Below, in pieces: positions 1 through 8,492 of a DNA stretch of 64,000 bases. A program made the position numbers and the translations under genes. The stretch comes from Thalassobacillus devorans MSP14 (GTDB lineage: Bacteria; Bacillota; Bacilli; Bacillales; Halobacillaceae). The notes below the pieces were generated by a model, which saw only the letters and a list, made by a program, of their open reading frames with translations, did no database searches and was not told the DNA's origin. The stretch is taken from assembly GCF_000496835.1 (NCBI RefSeq), contig NZ_KI543236.1, forward strand, positions 166,709-230,708, in the 5' to 3' direction. Each line of letters opens with the position of its first letter. Position 1 is the first letter of the stretch.

Positions 1-29
1 AAAAAATGATCTTCTTGAACAGAATTTAC

Positions 30-70
30 AATCAAAAAATAAGAGAAGGGCGCTGAGTCAGCACCCTTCC
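30..70 (-). terminator. Rho-independent terminator of the DUF3267-type gene
   Basis: On the minus strand a hairpin (arms GAAGGG/CCCTTC extended by GCTGA, one mismatch, short loop; bases 45-69) is followed by a T-rich stretch at 31-44. It lies just past the stop at 81. Confidence 0.75.
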
Positions 71-80
71 TATGCTTTAT

Positions 81-629
81 TTATGAGCTTTTACGTTTGA
101 TTAATATATCATAGCCATCTTTGGCATTTTCGATGACACAGCTGCGAGGAGCCCGGATGAATTGGTTCAAGTATAGGAAATCGGAAAACGATAACCCGAT
201 ATTCACCGCTGAAAACAGAACAAAATAAGCAAAGTATCCAGGAAATACATAACTCATCGCCAAGCCTGGGAATGTGATGAATAAGGTTGGTGCCAGCGCC
301 ATGAAAATAGATGTTTTTTTAGATAATTTTGATTGACACCGGTAATCGAATGTTGGAATCAATCGTCTTCTGAATTTCCATTTCACCCTCACACGTTTGT
401 TAGCAAGCACTAAAGGCAGGATATGCATCATTCGATGAAGTGACGGCAGAAAGAAAAGAATGACCAGTAATGGAATGAATCCATGATCTTTTACATCATG
501 CGTCAGATGCAACAACGAAAAAGGCAGATACAAAACCAAAAATGCTAACAACCCTGTAAGAAAGGATGTGAGATAAATGCGATTATTACCGAAATCCTTA
601 GTGATGTTTACTGTTTTCCAGCAATTCAT
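81..629 (-). CDS. DUF3267-type integral membrane protein (YhaJ-like)
   Basis: This is a 182-residue protein of unknown function with about four hydrophobic segments (roughly residues 20-42, 48-64, 105-130 and 132-150). The composition and length resemble the DUF3267 family of putative membrane zincins. Members usually carry an HExxH motif. Here the equivalent place near residue 66 reads HRMMH, so the glutamate is replaced by arginine and peptidase activity is doubtful. A GGGGGATT Shine-Dalgarno precedes the ATG at 629. It is a single-gene unit with its own terminator at 30-70. The family assignment is from memory of sequence flavour. The membrane topology is seen directly. Confidence 0.6.
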   Translation of the reverse strand: MNCWKTVNITKDFGNNRIYLTSFLTGLLAFLVLYLPFSLLHLTHDVKDHGFIPLLVILFFLPSLHRMMHILPLVLANKRVRVKWKFRRRLIPTFDYRCQSKLSKKTSIFMALAPTLFITFPGLAMSYVFPGYFAYFVLFSAVNIGLSFSDFLYLNQFIRAPRSCVIENAKDGYDILIKRKSS

Positions 630-942
630 CTCAGAATCCCCCTTTACTACAAAAATGACTGAAACATTCGTCAGGGAATGTTTCTATGATATTTGGGGTG
701 AACCGTTATGTATTGAGTAGCACAAATGGAATAATAGTATGTTTTGATAGAAAAAGCAATAGGTTTTTACAAAAAAAATAAAAGAGTTTACAAACTGCTG
801 TGACAGTAGTTGCAGCGATCACGTATCCAACGTTTGAAACGTGAAAATCAGGTTATGGATAAAGAGATGAGAAAGCCAATATAAATGTAGGGGATAAGTT
901 TTTTTGAGAGAAACGGTAGAAGGTAGAAATGGAGAGATGATG

Positions 943-2592
943 ATGGGGAAATACACCGACATTCTTAAACGAAAAAAGCCTGATCGCACCAACGAGGATG
1001 ATCCTGTAGAAGCATTATTGGCAGCTCGTTTGAGAGAAAGACTGAGAGCTGTCGAACAAAAAAACGGTAAAGGCAGCAGGCACCATATAGCGTCAAATAT
1101 GCCCGGTATCAAAGGGGATGGTAAGCATGATGATACTTCCGGCATCCAATCATTATTAGATGAAGCGAAGAAAAAAACGAACGGAATCTCTCTTTATTTT
1201 CCTGCTGGTATATATAAGCTTACCGCAACATTAATGATTCACGAAGGGACGCGGATCGAGTGTCATCCTAAAGCAGTATTCCATAAAGTACACCATCGCG
1301 GGATGCTCAAGAATATCGAGAAAAACAGCAGTGACAATGGTTACGAAGGAAACGGCAATATTACCATTATTGGCGGAGTCTGGGATAATAATGGCCACCG
1401 TTATTTAGGAGGGACAAGTTTTGTCTTTGGTCATGCGAAGAACCTGGTGTTCAGGGACTTGACCATCAAGGATGTATCACCGGGACATGGAATGGAGATC
1501 AATTCTTCCTGTAATGTGGTAATTGATGGCTGTAAGTTTATTGGTATGGCTCCTAAAAAACGGAAGCTATATTCAGAAGCCGTCCAGTTGGATTTAATGA
1601 AAAGCAACGGAGTATTTCCCTGGAAAAAATCACACTTCGACCACACCCCCTGCCAGGATGTAATGATTACCAATTGTTATTTCGGTCCCAGTGAACGGCT
1701 GGGGAGCTGGGGGAGAGCGGTTGGATCACATTCAGCAACCGCAGATCGGTGGCATAAGCGGATTATCATAGCGAATAATATTATCAGTGCTACCTTACAG
1801 TGGGGAATACGTGCCTATTCCTGGAAAGATGTTACGATTACTGACAATATCTTCGATGGCTGCGGTGCAGGACTTTCTATCGATCCGAACTACTACGGCA
1901 AAAATGAAGTGGACAGCGAAGATATGTTTGGAAATCAAACAAATGACAGTAACCAGGTGAAAAGGGTCACGATACAGGGCAACCATTTTATCAAGCCTGG
2001 TACGCATGGCTCAGTGATGAGTATTACCGGAGACAAGCGGCATGATATGCTCGAAGTAAGTATCACCGGGAATACCATCGAAGGTTCTGCCTCAACGAAT
2101 GCAATTTTTCTTGCCCACGTGGCTCAATCAAGCCTGGCGGATAATATCATTGTGGGAGCCGGGAAGGGAATCAAGCTGACGGCAACTACAATGGTAAATG
2201 TAACAGGTAATATAATTCAATCAATTACGGAAACAGGCATTGAGGCATTCACGGGTAACCGGGACTTGACGATTGCCAATAATGCTTTGTCCCATGTCGG
2301 TGGTCACGGAATCTGGATTACCGGAAATGACACCACGAATATCAGCAATAACCGTTTGACCGGGATAGGAGCTGACTTTGAGTCAGAAAACCAAGGGATA
2401 CGTGTCACATCATCCTGTAACAGGATATCTATCATTGGTAACATCTTCAGCAATCGTGAACCGGGTTTTCAAATGTCATGCGCCATCTATACTGCTGCAT
2501 GCACTAGCAATGCTTTAGCAATAGGAAACAATGCGGCCGGGATTGGCTTGGAATTATGTGAGGGCATGTCAGCAAGTGGCAATATAGAATGA
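943..2592 (+). CDS. Right-handed parallel beta-helix protein (pectate-lyase-superfamily fold)
   Basis: A protein of about 549 residues. After a charged N-terminal tail comes a segment typical of the start of pectate-lyase-3-type beta-helices (KGDGKHDD..I..L at residues 55-70, then FPAGIYKL). Many degenerate turns of the NxITGNxI type follow (ITDNIF, IQGNHF, ITGNTI, VTGNII, ISNNRL, IIGNIF), which is a long parallel beta-helix. Such folds occur in polysaccharide lyases, epimerases and phage tailspikes. No signal peptide or membrane anchor is visible, so it looks cytoplasmic or is released by another route. The reading frame is open back to a TTG at 904. Of three ATGs in a row (937, 940, 943), 943 has the best-spaced GGAGAG. 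Substrate unknown. Confidence 0.75.
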   Translation: MGKYTDILKRKKPDRTNEDDPVEALLAARLRERLRAVEQKNGKGSRHHIASNMPGIKGDGKHDDTSGIQSLLDEAKKKTNGISLYFPAGIYKLTATLMIHEGTRIECHPKAVFHKVHHRGMLKNIEKNSSDNGYEGNGNITIIGGVWDNNGHRYLGGTSFVFGHAKNLVFRDLTIKDVSPGHGMEINSSCNVVIDGCKFIGMAPKKRKLYSEAVQLDLMKSNGVFPWKKSHFDHTPCQDVMITNCYFGPSERLGSWGRAVGSHSATADRWHKRIIIANNIISATLQWGIRAYSWKDVTITDNIFDGCGAGLSIDPNYYGKNEVDSEDMFGNQTNDSNQVKRVTIQGNHFIKPGTHGSVMSITGDKRHDMLEVSITGNTIEGSASTNAIFLAHVAQSSLADNIIVGAGKGIKLTATTMVNVTGNIIQSITETGIEAFTGNRDLTIANNALSHVGGHGIWITGNDTTNISNNRLTGIGADFESENQGIRVTSSCNRISIIGNIFSNREPGFQMSCAIYTAACTSNALAIGNNAAGIGLELCEGMSASGNIE

Positions 2593-2601
2593 GCGTGAAC
2601 G

Positions 2602-2640
2602 AGATGAATCCCTTCCCTTAAGGGGGATTCATCTTTTTTA
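2602..2640 (+). terminator. Terminator of the beta-helix gene
   Basis: A GATGAATCCC...GGGGGATTCATC hairpin followed by TTTTTTA, directly after the beta-helix stop codon and touching the 3' end of the convergent regulator gene. Confidence 0.85.
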
Positions 2641-3162
2641 TTTTACTGAAGCTTCAGGACTGGCAGGTTTCATTTCGCTGAATTTTTTAGTGATCAAACG
2701 ATGAAAGCGAATCATATCTCCCAGCCGGTTATATAGTTCCTCAATTTCTTCTATCTCACTGGGTTCTCTTATTTTGTCTACTTCATGTTCTAATGTTGAT
2801 TCGATCTGCTTCAAGGAATGTTCCTGCTGTTGAGCGGCATCCAGCCATTTTTGTATATAGGAAGTCATGAACTTTCGATACAAATTTTCGTCAGCCTGGT
2901 AAAGGTCTTTTCTTACTCCTTTTTTCCATACACGTTCGACAAGGTTCAAATCGACCAGACTTTTGATTCCATTACTCATAGCGGTTTTGCTTTTTCCTAA
3001 TGCTTTGCTCATTTCATCGAGTGTCATCGGTTCCCCGTTAAGATAGAGGGTGACAAACAAGCGGGCTTCCCCTGGTGATAATGCGAACATTTCCAGTGTC
3101 TTAGAGAATTCATGAATCACTTTGGTGTGGAGTTCTTCTAAAAATTGGGAGTTAGGAGCCAT
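2638..3162 (-). CDS. GbsR/OpcR-family MarR-type transcriptional regulator
   Basis: A 174-residue winged-helix regulator of the GbsR group. The family includes B. subtilis GbsR and OpcR, which control choline oxidation and compatible-solute import genes. The helix-turn-helix region (about residues 30-95) includes LSPGEARLFVTLYL, MTLDEMSKALGKSKTAMSNGI and LVERVWKKGVRKDLY. A coiled-coil-like C-terminus follows. The frame is open to 3240, but the ATG at 3162 has a near-perfect AAAGGAGGA and is preferred. It is divergent from the opuA-type importer, so it probably represses that operon or itself. That role is inferred from position and family. A palindrome at 3293-3308 between the two genes is a candidate operator. 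Confidence 0.85.
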   Translation of the reverse strand: MAPNSQFLEELHTKVIHEFSKTLEMFALSPGEARLFVTLYLNGEPMTLDEMSKALGKSKTAMSNGIKSLVDLNLVERVWKKGVRKDLYQADENLYRKFMTSYIQKWLDAAQQQEHSLKQIESTLEHEVDKIREPSEIEEIEELYNRLGDMIRFHRLITKKFSEMKPASPEASVK

Positions 3163-3250
3163 AAAATCCTCCTTTTTCAAATATTGACCACTTAACACGT
3201 TATAGCAAGGTGTGAAAAATTTAAAATAGCAGATGACCATGCATTTTCTT

Positions 3251-3308
3251 GAAATTTAAAGGAAAAGTACGTATTCTACGGTTTAAATTTCATACAGTTT
3301 AAACTGTA
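3251..3308. promoter_or_regulatory. Candidate operator region between gbsR-like gene and opuAA
   Basis: A perfect 16-bp palindrome (TACAGTTTAAACTGTA, 3293-3308) sits next to a second inverted pair (GAAATTTAAA at 3251-3260 and GTTTAAATTTC at 3281-3291). Both lie in the divergent intergenic region. Binding by the GbsR-like protein is an inference. Confidence 0.5.
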
Positions 3309-3343
3309 CGTTATTTTTATACTTTTTTATCTGAGTTTATTGT

Positions 3344-3373
3344 TTGTACTTTTTATTACAAGTGCGTTACAGT
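3344..3373 (+). promoter_or_regulatory. Possible sigma-A promoter of opuA operon
   Basis: TTGTAC (3344-3349), 18 bp, TACAGT (3368-3373), about 75 bp upstream of opuAA. The match is moderate, and other choices exist in this AT-rich stretch. Confidence 0.35.
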
Positions 3374-3448
3374 ATGTAGGGTGAAAGATAAGGAATGGGC
3401 AATACTAATCATAAAAATTAGACAAAAAGTTTTAGTGAGGTGAATTTC

Positions 3449-4651
3449 GTGCCCGTAATTAAAGTGAAAAATTTATCAAAAATCTTTGGTAAAAATGCCA
3501 AGCAGGCAACTAAGTTGCTTGATGAAGGGCTAACCAAAGAGGAAATACTGAAAAAGACAGGAAACACGGTAGGGGTAAACCGTGCTTCATTTGAAGTGGA
3601 AGAAGGAGAAATCTTCGTCATAATGGGTTTATCCGGAAGTGGTAAATCCACGCTTGTCCGTCTGATCAATCGTCTGATCGAACCGACAGAAGGCAGCGTC
3701 ATGATCGATGGGGAAGATTTGGCTAAAATGAACAAACAGGATTTACGAGGCGTACGGCGTGAAAAATTGAGTATGGTTTTTCAGAAGTTCGCGCTCTTCC
3801 CTCATAGGACAATTTTGCAGAATGCAGAATTCGGTCTGGAAGTACAAGGGATCGATAAAGAAGAGCGGAGTAAGCGTGCCAGGGAATCATTGGATATGGT
3901 AGGGCTTGGTGAATACATTCATCAGTTCCCATCCCAATTATCCGGGGGGATGCAGCAACGTGTCGGTCTGGCTCGTGCGTTGGCAAATGACCCGGAAGTA
4001 TTGCTCATGGATGAAGCATTCTCAGCATTGGATCCATTAATCCGTAAAGAAATGCAGGATGAACTGTTAGAGCTTCAGGATAATATGAAGAAAACCATTC
4101 TTTTCATCACACATGACCTGGACGAAGCACTTCGAATCGGCGATCGTATCGCTTTGATGAAAGACGGAAAAATCGTTCAGATTGGTACACCGGAAGAAAT
4201 CCTCGTCAACCCGGCTAACGATTATGTCGAAAAGTTCGTCGAAGATGTGGATCGCTCTAAGGTATTGGAAGCCCAGCATATTATGAAACGTCCGGAAACC
4301 GTTGATATTGAAAAACATGGTCCGCGTGCTGCTCTCGAAAGAATGCGTAAAGAAGGCCTATCCAGTATTTATGTCGTTGATAGAAAACGAAAATTATATG
4401 GCTATGTAACGGCAGATGATGTCTCTGCTGCAGCAAAACAAGATAAGAAAAATTTACATGACATACTTCATACGGATGTTCCAAAAGCAGAGATGCATAC
4501 GAGTATGCATGAAATTTTCAACATGATTCATGACTCTCCTGTGCCGATCGCAGTAGTTGAAGGTGATAAGTTGAAAGGTATCATAGTCAGGGGAGCTGTC
4601 ATTGCAGCATTAGCAGGAAGCGAGGTGTCAATCAATGGAGATCATTCCTAA
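3449..4651 (+). CDS. opuAA: Glycine betaine ABC transporter ATP-binding subunit (OpuAA/ProV)
   Basis: A 400-residue ATPase that drives uptake of glycine betaine (and probably proline betaine) for osmoprotection. It shows Walker [10 protein letters not shown], signature LSGGMQQR, Walker [13 protein letters not shown] and the H-loop ITHD. The N-terminal extension ([18 protein letters not shown]) is typical of OpuAA/ProV. Two CBS domains occupy roughly residues 275-395. In the Lactococcus OpuA system such domains sense ionic strength. The frame allows a GTG at 3440, but the GTG at 3449 has GAGGTG about 7 bp upstream and gives the usual [14 protein letters not shown] start. It overlaps opuAB by 17 bp. 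Confidence 0.95.
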   Translation: MPVIKVKNLSKIFGKNAKQATKLLDEGLTKEEILKKTGNTVGVNRASFEVEEGEIFVIMGLSGSGKSTLVRLINRLIEPTEGSVMIDGEDLAKMNKQDLRGVRREKLSMVFQKFALFPHRTILQNAEFGLEVQGIDKEERSKRARESLDMVGLGEYIHQFPSQLSGGMQQRVGLARALANDPEVLLMDEAFSALDPLIRKEMQDELLELQDNMKKTILFITHDLDEALRIGDRIALMKDGKIVQIGTPEEILVNPANDYVEKFVEDVDRSKVLEAQHIMKRPETVDIEKHGPRAALERMRKEGLSSIYVVDRKRKLYGYVTADDVSAAAKQDKKNLHDILHTDVPKAEMHTSMHEIFNMIHDSPVPIAVVEGDKLKGIIVRGAVIAALAGSEVSINGDHS

Positions 4652-5480
4652 GCTCCCTGTTGCCGAGTGGATCGACAAAGCCACAGAATGGACAACAGAT
4701 ACATTTGAGTTTTTATTTGATTTCATTAAAGAAGATTTTGGAGATTTTATCGAATTTTTCGCAGAAGACCTTTTAATGGCGATACCTATCTGGTTATTTA
4801 TCGCTGTCATTGCCGTGCTGGCATTTTTTGCGTCCGGAAAACGCTTTGGCTTGGTAGCCTTTTCCGTAGTCGGATTATGGTTTATCAGCAACCAGGAATT
4901 ATGGGAAGAGTTGATGAACACCTTCACCCTGGTCATTTTTGCCAGTCTGATTTCGGTAATCATTGGAGTGCCGTTTGGTATCTGGATGGCAAAAAGTAAG
5001 ACAGTGCAGGCTATTCTTACACCGATACTTGACTTTATGCAGACGATGCCGGCGTTCGTTTATTTGATTCCTGCAGTTGCCTTTTTCAGTATCGGGATGG
5101 TTCCAGGGGTGTTCGCATCAGTTATTTTTGCGACCCCTCCAACAGTCCGATTCACGAATTTAGGAATCCGGCAAGTCTCAAAAGATTTGATTGAAGCATC
5201 CGATTCATTTGGTACAACAGGCATGCAAAAGCTATTCAAAGTTCAGCTGCCAATGGCCAAAACAACGATAATGGCCGGTATCAACCAGACAGTCATGCTC
5301 GCACTTTCCATGGTTGTTATTGCTTCCATGATCGGTGCAAAAGGACTCGGGCAAACGGTAATTACCGGTCTACAGCGTGCGGACGTGGGTACTGGATTTG
5401 TGGCCGGTCTTGGTATTGTTATTCTTGCAATCATTATTGATCGCTTCACACAGAACTTAAATACTCAAAAGGGTCAATAA
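4635..5480 (+). CDS. opuAB: Glycine betaine ABC transporter permease (OpuAB/ProW)
   Basis: A 281-residue permease, the same length as B. subtilis OpuAB. An N-terminal amphipathic stretch (residues 1-45, rich in E, D and F) precedes about six to seven membrane helices. The EAA-type cytoplasmic loop that contacts the ATPase is visible around [19 protein letters not shown] (about residues 192-210). The start overlaps the end of opuAA, which suggests translational coupling. It is followed 73 bp later by the binding-protein gene, with a strong hairpin in between. Confidence 0.95.
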   Translation: MEIIPKLPVAEWIDKATEWTTDTFEFLFDFIKEDFGDFIEFFAEDLLMAIPIWLFIAVIAVLAFFASGKRFGLVAFSVVGLWFISNQELWEELMNTFTLVIFASLISVIIGVPFGIWMAKSKTVQAILTPILDFMQTMPAFVYLIPAVAFFSIGMVPGVFASVIFATPPTVRFTNLGIRQVSKDLIEASDSFGTTGMQKLFKVQLPMAKTTIMAGINQTVMLALSMVVIASMIGAKGLGQTVITGLQRADVGTGFVAGLGIVILAIIIDRFTQNLNTQKGQ

Positions 5481-5496
5481 GGTCTGAAAGGTCGAA

Positions 5497-5518
5497 AAGA
5501 CCAGTTTCGACTGGTCTT
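5497..5518 (+). promoter_or_regulatory. UUCG-capped hairpin between opuAB and opuAC
   Basis: A perfect 9-bp stem (AAGACCAGT/ACTGGTCTT) closed by a TTCG tetraloop. There is no U-tract after it. It is likely an mRNA-stabilising or processing element that favours high opuAC expression. Confidence 0.7.
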
Positions 5519-5553
5519 CTCATAAAAAATTCTATTATAAGGGGCGAATCATT

Positions 5554-6489
5554 ATGTTTAATCTAAACTGGAAGCGGCTTGGTCTTGCTGCAGGTTTATC
5601 ATTGTCACTAGTAGCTGCGGGTTGTGGATCCGGAGAGGAAGAAAGCGGCAGCAGCAACGAAGGAAACAACGGAGATAATGGAGCACCTAATTATGGTGAA
5701 GAAATGGATTACACTATCACAGGTATTGAAGCAGGTGCTGGAGTAGTCAACGCAGCTCAAACAGCTGTAAAAGAATATGACAACCTGAGCGGCTGGGAAG
5801 TTTCAACTTCTTCAAGTGGTGCCATGGCACAGGAACTATCCAGTGCTTATGAAAATGAAGAGCCGATTGTGGTAACTGGCTGGACACCGCATTGGAAGTT
5901 TGCTAAATTTGACCTGAAATATCTTGAAGATCCAAAAAAAGTGTTCGGCGGTGAAGAAGAAATCAAAACTATGGTACGTAAAGGTTTAAAAGAAGATATG
6001 CCGAATGCCTATAAGATTTTAGATCAATTTAAATGGGAAACAGCTGACATGGAAAAGGTTATGCTTGATATCTCTGAAGGGGCTTCCCCAGAGGAAGCTG
6101 CAAAAAAATGGGTAGAAAGCAATTCTGATAAAGTAGCAGCCTGGACAAAAGGCGCAGAAAAAGTTGATGGTAAAGAAATCCAATTGGTTTATGTCAACTG
6201 GGACTCTGAAATTGCATCCACAAACGTTATTGGCCACGTCCTTAAACAACAAGGTTTCGAGGTGACCATGACTGCTCTGGATAATGGTCCGATGTGGGAA
6301 GCAGTTGCATCTGGTGAAGCAGATGGTATGGTTGCTGCATGGCTGCCAGCGACTCACGGTGCCCAGTATAAAGACCATAAGGGTGACCTTGTAGATCTTG
6401 GTGCTAACTTGACTGGTGCTAAAATCGGTCTTGTTGTTCCGAAATATATGGATGTTGATTCTATCAAAGATCTTCAACCAGCTGAATAA
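5554..6489 (+). CDS. opuAC: Glycine betaine-binding lipoprotein (OpuAC)
   Basis: A 311-residue substrate-binding lipoprotein of the betaine importer. The signal peptide ends in the lipobox VAAGC (Cys24), followed by an acidic, Ser/Gly-rich linker (about residues 25-48). The OpuAC/ProX-type domain follows, with tryptophan-containing segments (TGWTPHWKF, VYVNWDSE, AAWLPATHG) of the kind that form the aromatic cage around the quaternary amine. It is slightly longer than B. subtilis OpuAC (293) because of the linker. It is the last gene of the opuA operon and is closed by the terminator at 6502-6533. The strongly acidic surface fits a halophile. Confidence 0.95.
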   Translation: MFNLNWKRLGLAAGLSLSLVAAGCGSGEEESGSSNEGNNGDNGAPNYGEEMDYTITGIEAGAGVVNAAQTAVKEYDNLSGWEVSTSSSGAMAQELSSAYENEEPIVVTGWTPHWKFAKFDLKYLEDPKKVFGGEEEIKTMVRKGLKEDMPNAYKILDQFKWETADMEKVMLDISEGASPEEAAKKWVESNSDKVAAWTKGAEKVDGKEIQLVYVNWDSEIASTNVIGHVLKQQGFEVTMTALDNGPMWEAVASGEADGMVAAWLPATHGAQYKDHKGDLVDLGANLTGAKIGLVVPKYMDVDSIKDLQPAE

Positions 6490-6501
6490 TGCAATGTTTT
6501 T

Positions 6502-6533
6502 AACCCCGCTCTCATTAAAAGAGCGGGGTTTTT
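6502..6533 (+). terminator. Terminator of opuA operon
   Basis: AACCCCGCTC...GAGCGGGGTT hairpin followed directly by TTTTT. Confidence 0.92.
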
Positions 6534-6560
6534 GCAATAATCTGCTTCTTCCACAAAATG

Positions 6561-7206
6561 GCCGAATTGTGGAAGACTCAGTTTCAAAGTAATTTGGGTT
6601 CGTTACCGAGACAGGGGAAGGGGTGGCTGGGAAACGATTCGCTTTCCAGCTTCATCGCCTTGGGAGACACTCGCGACATAAGCAGTCCATCAACGGGAAG
6701 AAAGAACACTTCCCTTTTGCTGTTCTGCTTATGCGTGTCGTGTCTCCCAAGGCGATTACGCATTCGTTTTTTTCCTGTGGGGGAGGCTGGCAAGCCTCCT
6801 CGGTCGTTTCACGACCTGTGGGGTCTCGCCTAGCCCCTTCTCCCACGGGAGTCTCACCGTTTCCCCGCCACCTTATCCATATTTTGACGAACGAACCCTA
6901 CATTGTGAGAAGATATCTTCCACATTTTCTGCATGAAAAGCTCAATGATTCAGGACATAAGCTCTTTTCAGCTGTTAAGATGGTGGTTCCGCATATCGAT
7001 GTTTCCGTTAGTCTTACAAACGCAAGGAGGGCCGGGAAATTGCGAGACTCCGATGGGAGGATAGGACATGGTGAGATCCCGCAAGGCGGAGCCTGAGGAA
7101 GCTCACCGTCCGCCCATGGAAAGCGAGTGATTTCCCGGACCTCCAAATGCTTATCGCCATAACGGAAACAGTTTCTCTCGAAACTGAGTCTTAAGCAATT
7201 GGGAGT
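6561..7206. repeat. Composite palindromic repeat, copy 1 (orientation A-reverse, B-forward)
   Basis: About 646 bp. The inverted ends are GACTCAGTTTC (6575-6585) and GAAACTGAGTC (7180-7190). Module A (about 6590-6900) is a large palindrome with base GGGTTCGTT/AACGAACCC, a stem at about 6625-6641 and 6857-6869 (GGAAACG type), and a nested hairpin at 6648-6770. Module B (7026-7144) has GGAGGGCCGGGAAAT pairing with ATTTCCCGGACCTCC and inner GGTGAG/CTCACC. No plausible protein is encoded. The open frames are by-products of GC-rich palindromes. It lies between convergent opuAC and yhaH. Confidence 0.9.
6648..6770. repeat. Nested hairpin unit inside module A of copy 1
   Basis: About 123 bp, flanked by TTTCC at 6643-6647 and 6771-6775. 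The long arms (ATCGCCTTGGGAGACAC... and ...GTGTCTCCCAAGGCGAT, with a CATAAGCAG/CTGCTTATG segment) enclose a GGGAAG/CTTCCC inner hairpin. It is absent from module A of copy 2. Confidence 0.8.
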
Positions 7207-7236
7207 TTAAATGGCAAAGCAGCTCTGTTACGTGCG

Positions 7237-7271
7237 TAAAAAAACTCCGCTTCCATCGGGAAACGGAGTTT
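7237..7271 (-). terminator. Terminator of yhaH-like gene
   Basis: On the minus strand, AAACTCCG...CGGAGTTT followed by a run of T. Confidence 0.88.
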
Positions 7272-7283
7272 GTTGCATGTGAT

Positions 7284-7694
7284 TTATTCTTGCTTATCAG
7301 GATCTTCCATTGGTGGAGTTTGACGGGAAGTGTTTTGTTCTGATTTAGCTTTTTCTTCTAATTCTTTCAGACTTTCTTCAATTTGCTCAAGGTATTTTTG
7401 GATGTTCTTCTGGTGCGGTTCAACGGTTTTCTTCCAGCTTTCGATCGATGATTTCACATCTTCCGAAAGGTCTTTGATCAGTTCAGCGCCTTCTTTGGAA
7501 GTTTGCATGATCTGATCTTTCAGTTGCACGCCGTCATCTTTCAATTTGAATACAGTATCTTTCAGTTGTGCGCTTTTCGCTTTCGCATTTTCACGGAATT
7601 CTTTCCCTGATGTTTTCGTATTCATTAACGTGTAGGCTGCACCTGCTACTCCTCCAACAACGAAGCCTAAAAATAACGATTTACCGTTTGCCAT
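7284..7694 (-). CDS. yhaH: YtxH-family membrane-anchored protein (YhaH-like)
   Basis: A 136-residue YtxH-domain protein, a family of general-stress-type small proteins with an N-terminal glycine-rich membrane segment (LFLGFVVGGVAGAAYTLM, residues 6-23). A long charged helical or coiled-coil region of K, E, Q and D follows (residues 30-125). Molecular function is unknown. A TTG further upstream (7712) is possible, but the ATG at 7694 has AAAGGGG at good spacing. Position next to trpP and hit matches B. subtilis yhaH. It has its own terminator. Confidence 0.8.
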   Translation of the reverse strand: MANGKSLFLGFVVGGVAGAAYTLMNTKTSGKEFRENAKAKSAQLKDTVFKLKDDGVQLKDQIMQTSKEGAELIKDLSEDVKSSIESWKKTVEPHQKNIQKYLEQIEESLKELEEKAKSEQNTSRQTPPMEDPDKQE

Positions 7695-7806
7695 GAACAA
7701 AACCCCTTTCAAAACATCTTCTTGTGATTATTTTCTCTTTATATGTAAAAATGAAACCCTTTTTAACAGAATATCAGAAGTTCCCGGAATATATGTCTTT
7801 CAGTGG

Positions 7807-7838
7807 TAAAAAAACCTCCAGCCTGACAGCCAGAGGTT
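7807..7838 (-). terminator. Terminator of trpP
   Basis: Minus strand: AACCTCTGGC...GGCTGGAGGTT-type hairpin with TTTTTTT at its 3' side (7807-7813). Confidence 0.85.
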
Positions 7839-7846
7839 TAGGAATG

Positions 7847-8371
7847 TTATTGATAACTAGCGCTTAGTTGTGACCGTTTCATAATCCCCTGGGTTACAGG
7901 ATATATGACCATCATTGCAAAGGCATTGATCGCAGCTGTTGGCAGTACGATAGTAGCAAACATGACAGGGAAGCTTCCTTCCATCATACCGATGATGAAT
8001 AGAATGACGCTAAGGAAAATGGTTCCACTGACCATGGTGCCTAAAGCTGTCAACAAAGGTGCAAAAATGTTTTGTTTCACAACGTTGCGCCCTGCGATGA
8101 ATAACCCGAAGAAAGCTAATGCGGTCAACGGTTTATCAATAATGTTCGCAATCTGACCTCCAGGTACTGTTGTTGTAAGTGCAGAGATGAATCCTGTCGC
8201 CAGGGAAAGGATCATCACATATTTGATTTTAGGAAATAAAATGATTCCCAGAAACATCATCGCTAACAGCATATCAGGTCGCATCCCTAAAAAGAATGGC
8301 GGCATGATTGCATGTAAAACGGCACCGATACCAACAAGTAATGAAAGCATGACTAAAATACGAATATTCAC
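7847..8371 (-). CDS. trpP: Tryptophan transporter TrpP
   Basis: A 174-residue membrane protein with five to six hydrophobic segments, matching TrpP (formerly YhaG), the tryptophan permease of Bacillus. The start is the GTG at 8371 (NIRILVML...), preceded by AGGAGAGAG. The longer frame to 8443 has a basic extension with no ribosome site. The Shine-Dalgarno is embedded in a cluster of GAG/TAG triplets, the signature of TRAP (MtrB) translational control, which is known for B. subtilis trpP. It sits between yhaH and hit. The identification rests on the hydrophobic pattern, size, context and this leader. Confidence 0.85.
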   Translation of the reverse strand: MNIRILVMLSLLVGIGAVLHAIMPPFFLGMRPDMLLAMMFLGIILFPKIKYVMILSLATGFISALTTTVPGGQIANIIDKPLTALAFFGLFIAGRNVVKQNIFAPLLTALGTMVSGTIFLSVILFIIGMMEGSFPVMFATIVLPTAAINAFAMMVIYPVTQGIMKRSQLSASYQ

Positions 8372-8375
8372 TTTA

Positions 8376-8405
8376 CTCTCTCCTCTTCTCAACTGATCTC
8401 TTCTA
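8376..8405 (-). promoter_or_regulatory. TRAP-binding-like triplet cluster over the trpP ribosome binding site
   Basis: Reading the minus strand toward the GTG start: TAG, 2 nt, GAG, 7 nt, GAG, 2 nt, GAG, GAG and a further overlapping GAG. At least six (G/U)AG triplets run into the Shine-Dalgarno. TRAP binds tandem (G/U)AG with 2-3 nt spacers, so tryptophan-dependent blocking of translation is likely. Confidence 0.65.
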
Positions 8406-8492
8406 CATTTACTTTTCAAACGTGTCCTCATGACCGTCTGCAAAAGTATAGGTACATTATATCAAAACATTGTCCAACCGCAAAGCATCTGT

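Noticed and set aside
6558-7146. Several open frames of 60-160 codons on both strands inside repeat copy 1 (and equivalents in 11558-12089, 30669-31410 and 53827-54437)
   Set aside because: They fall wholly in the palindromic repeats, occur on both strands at once, have odd composition and vary in start and stop between copies. They are by-products of GC-rich hairpins, not genes.
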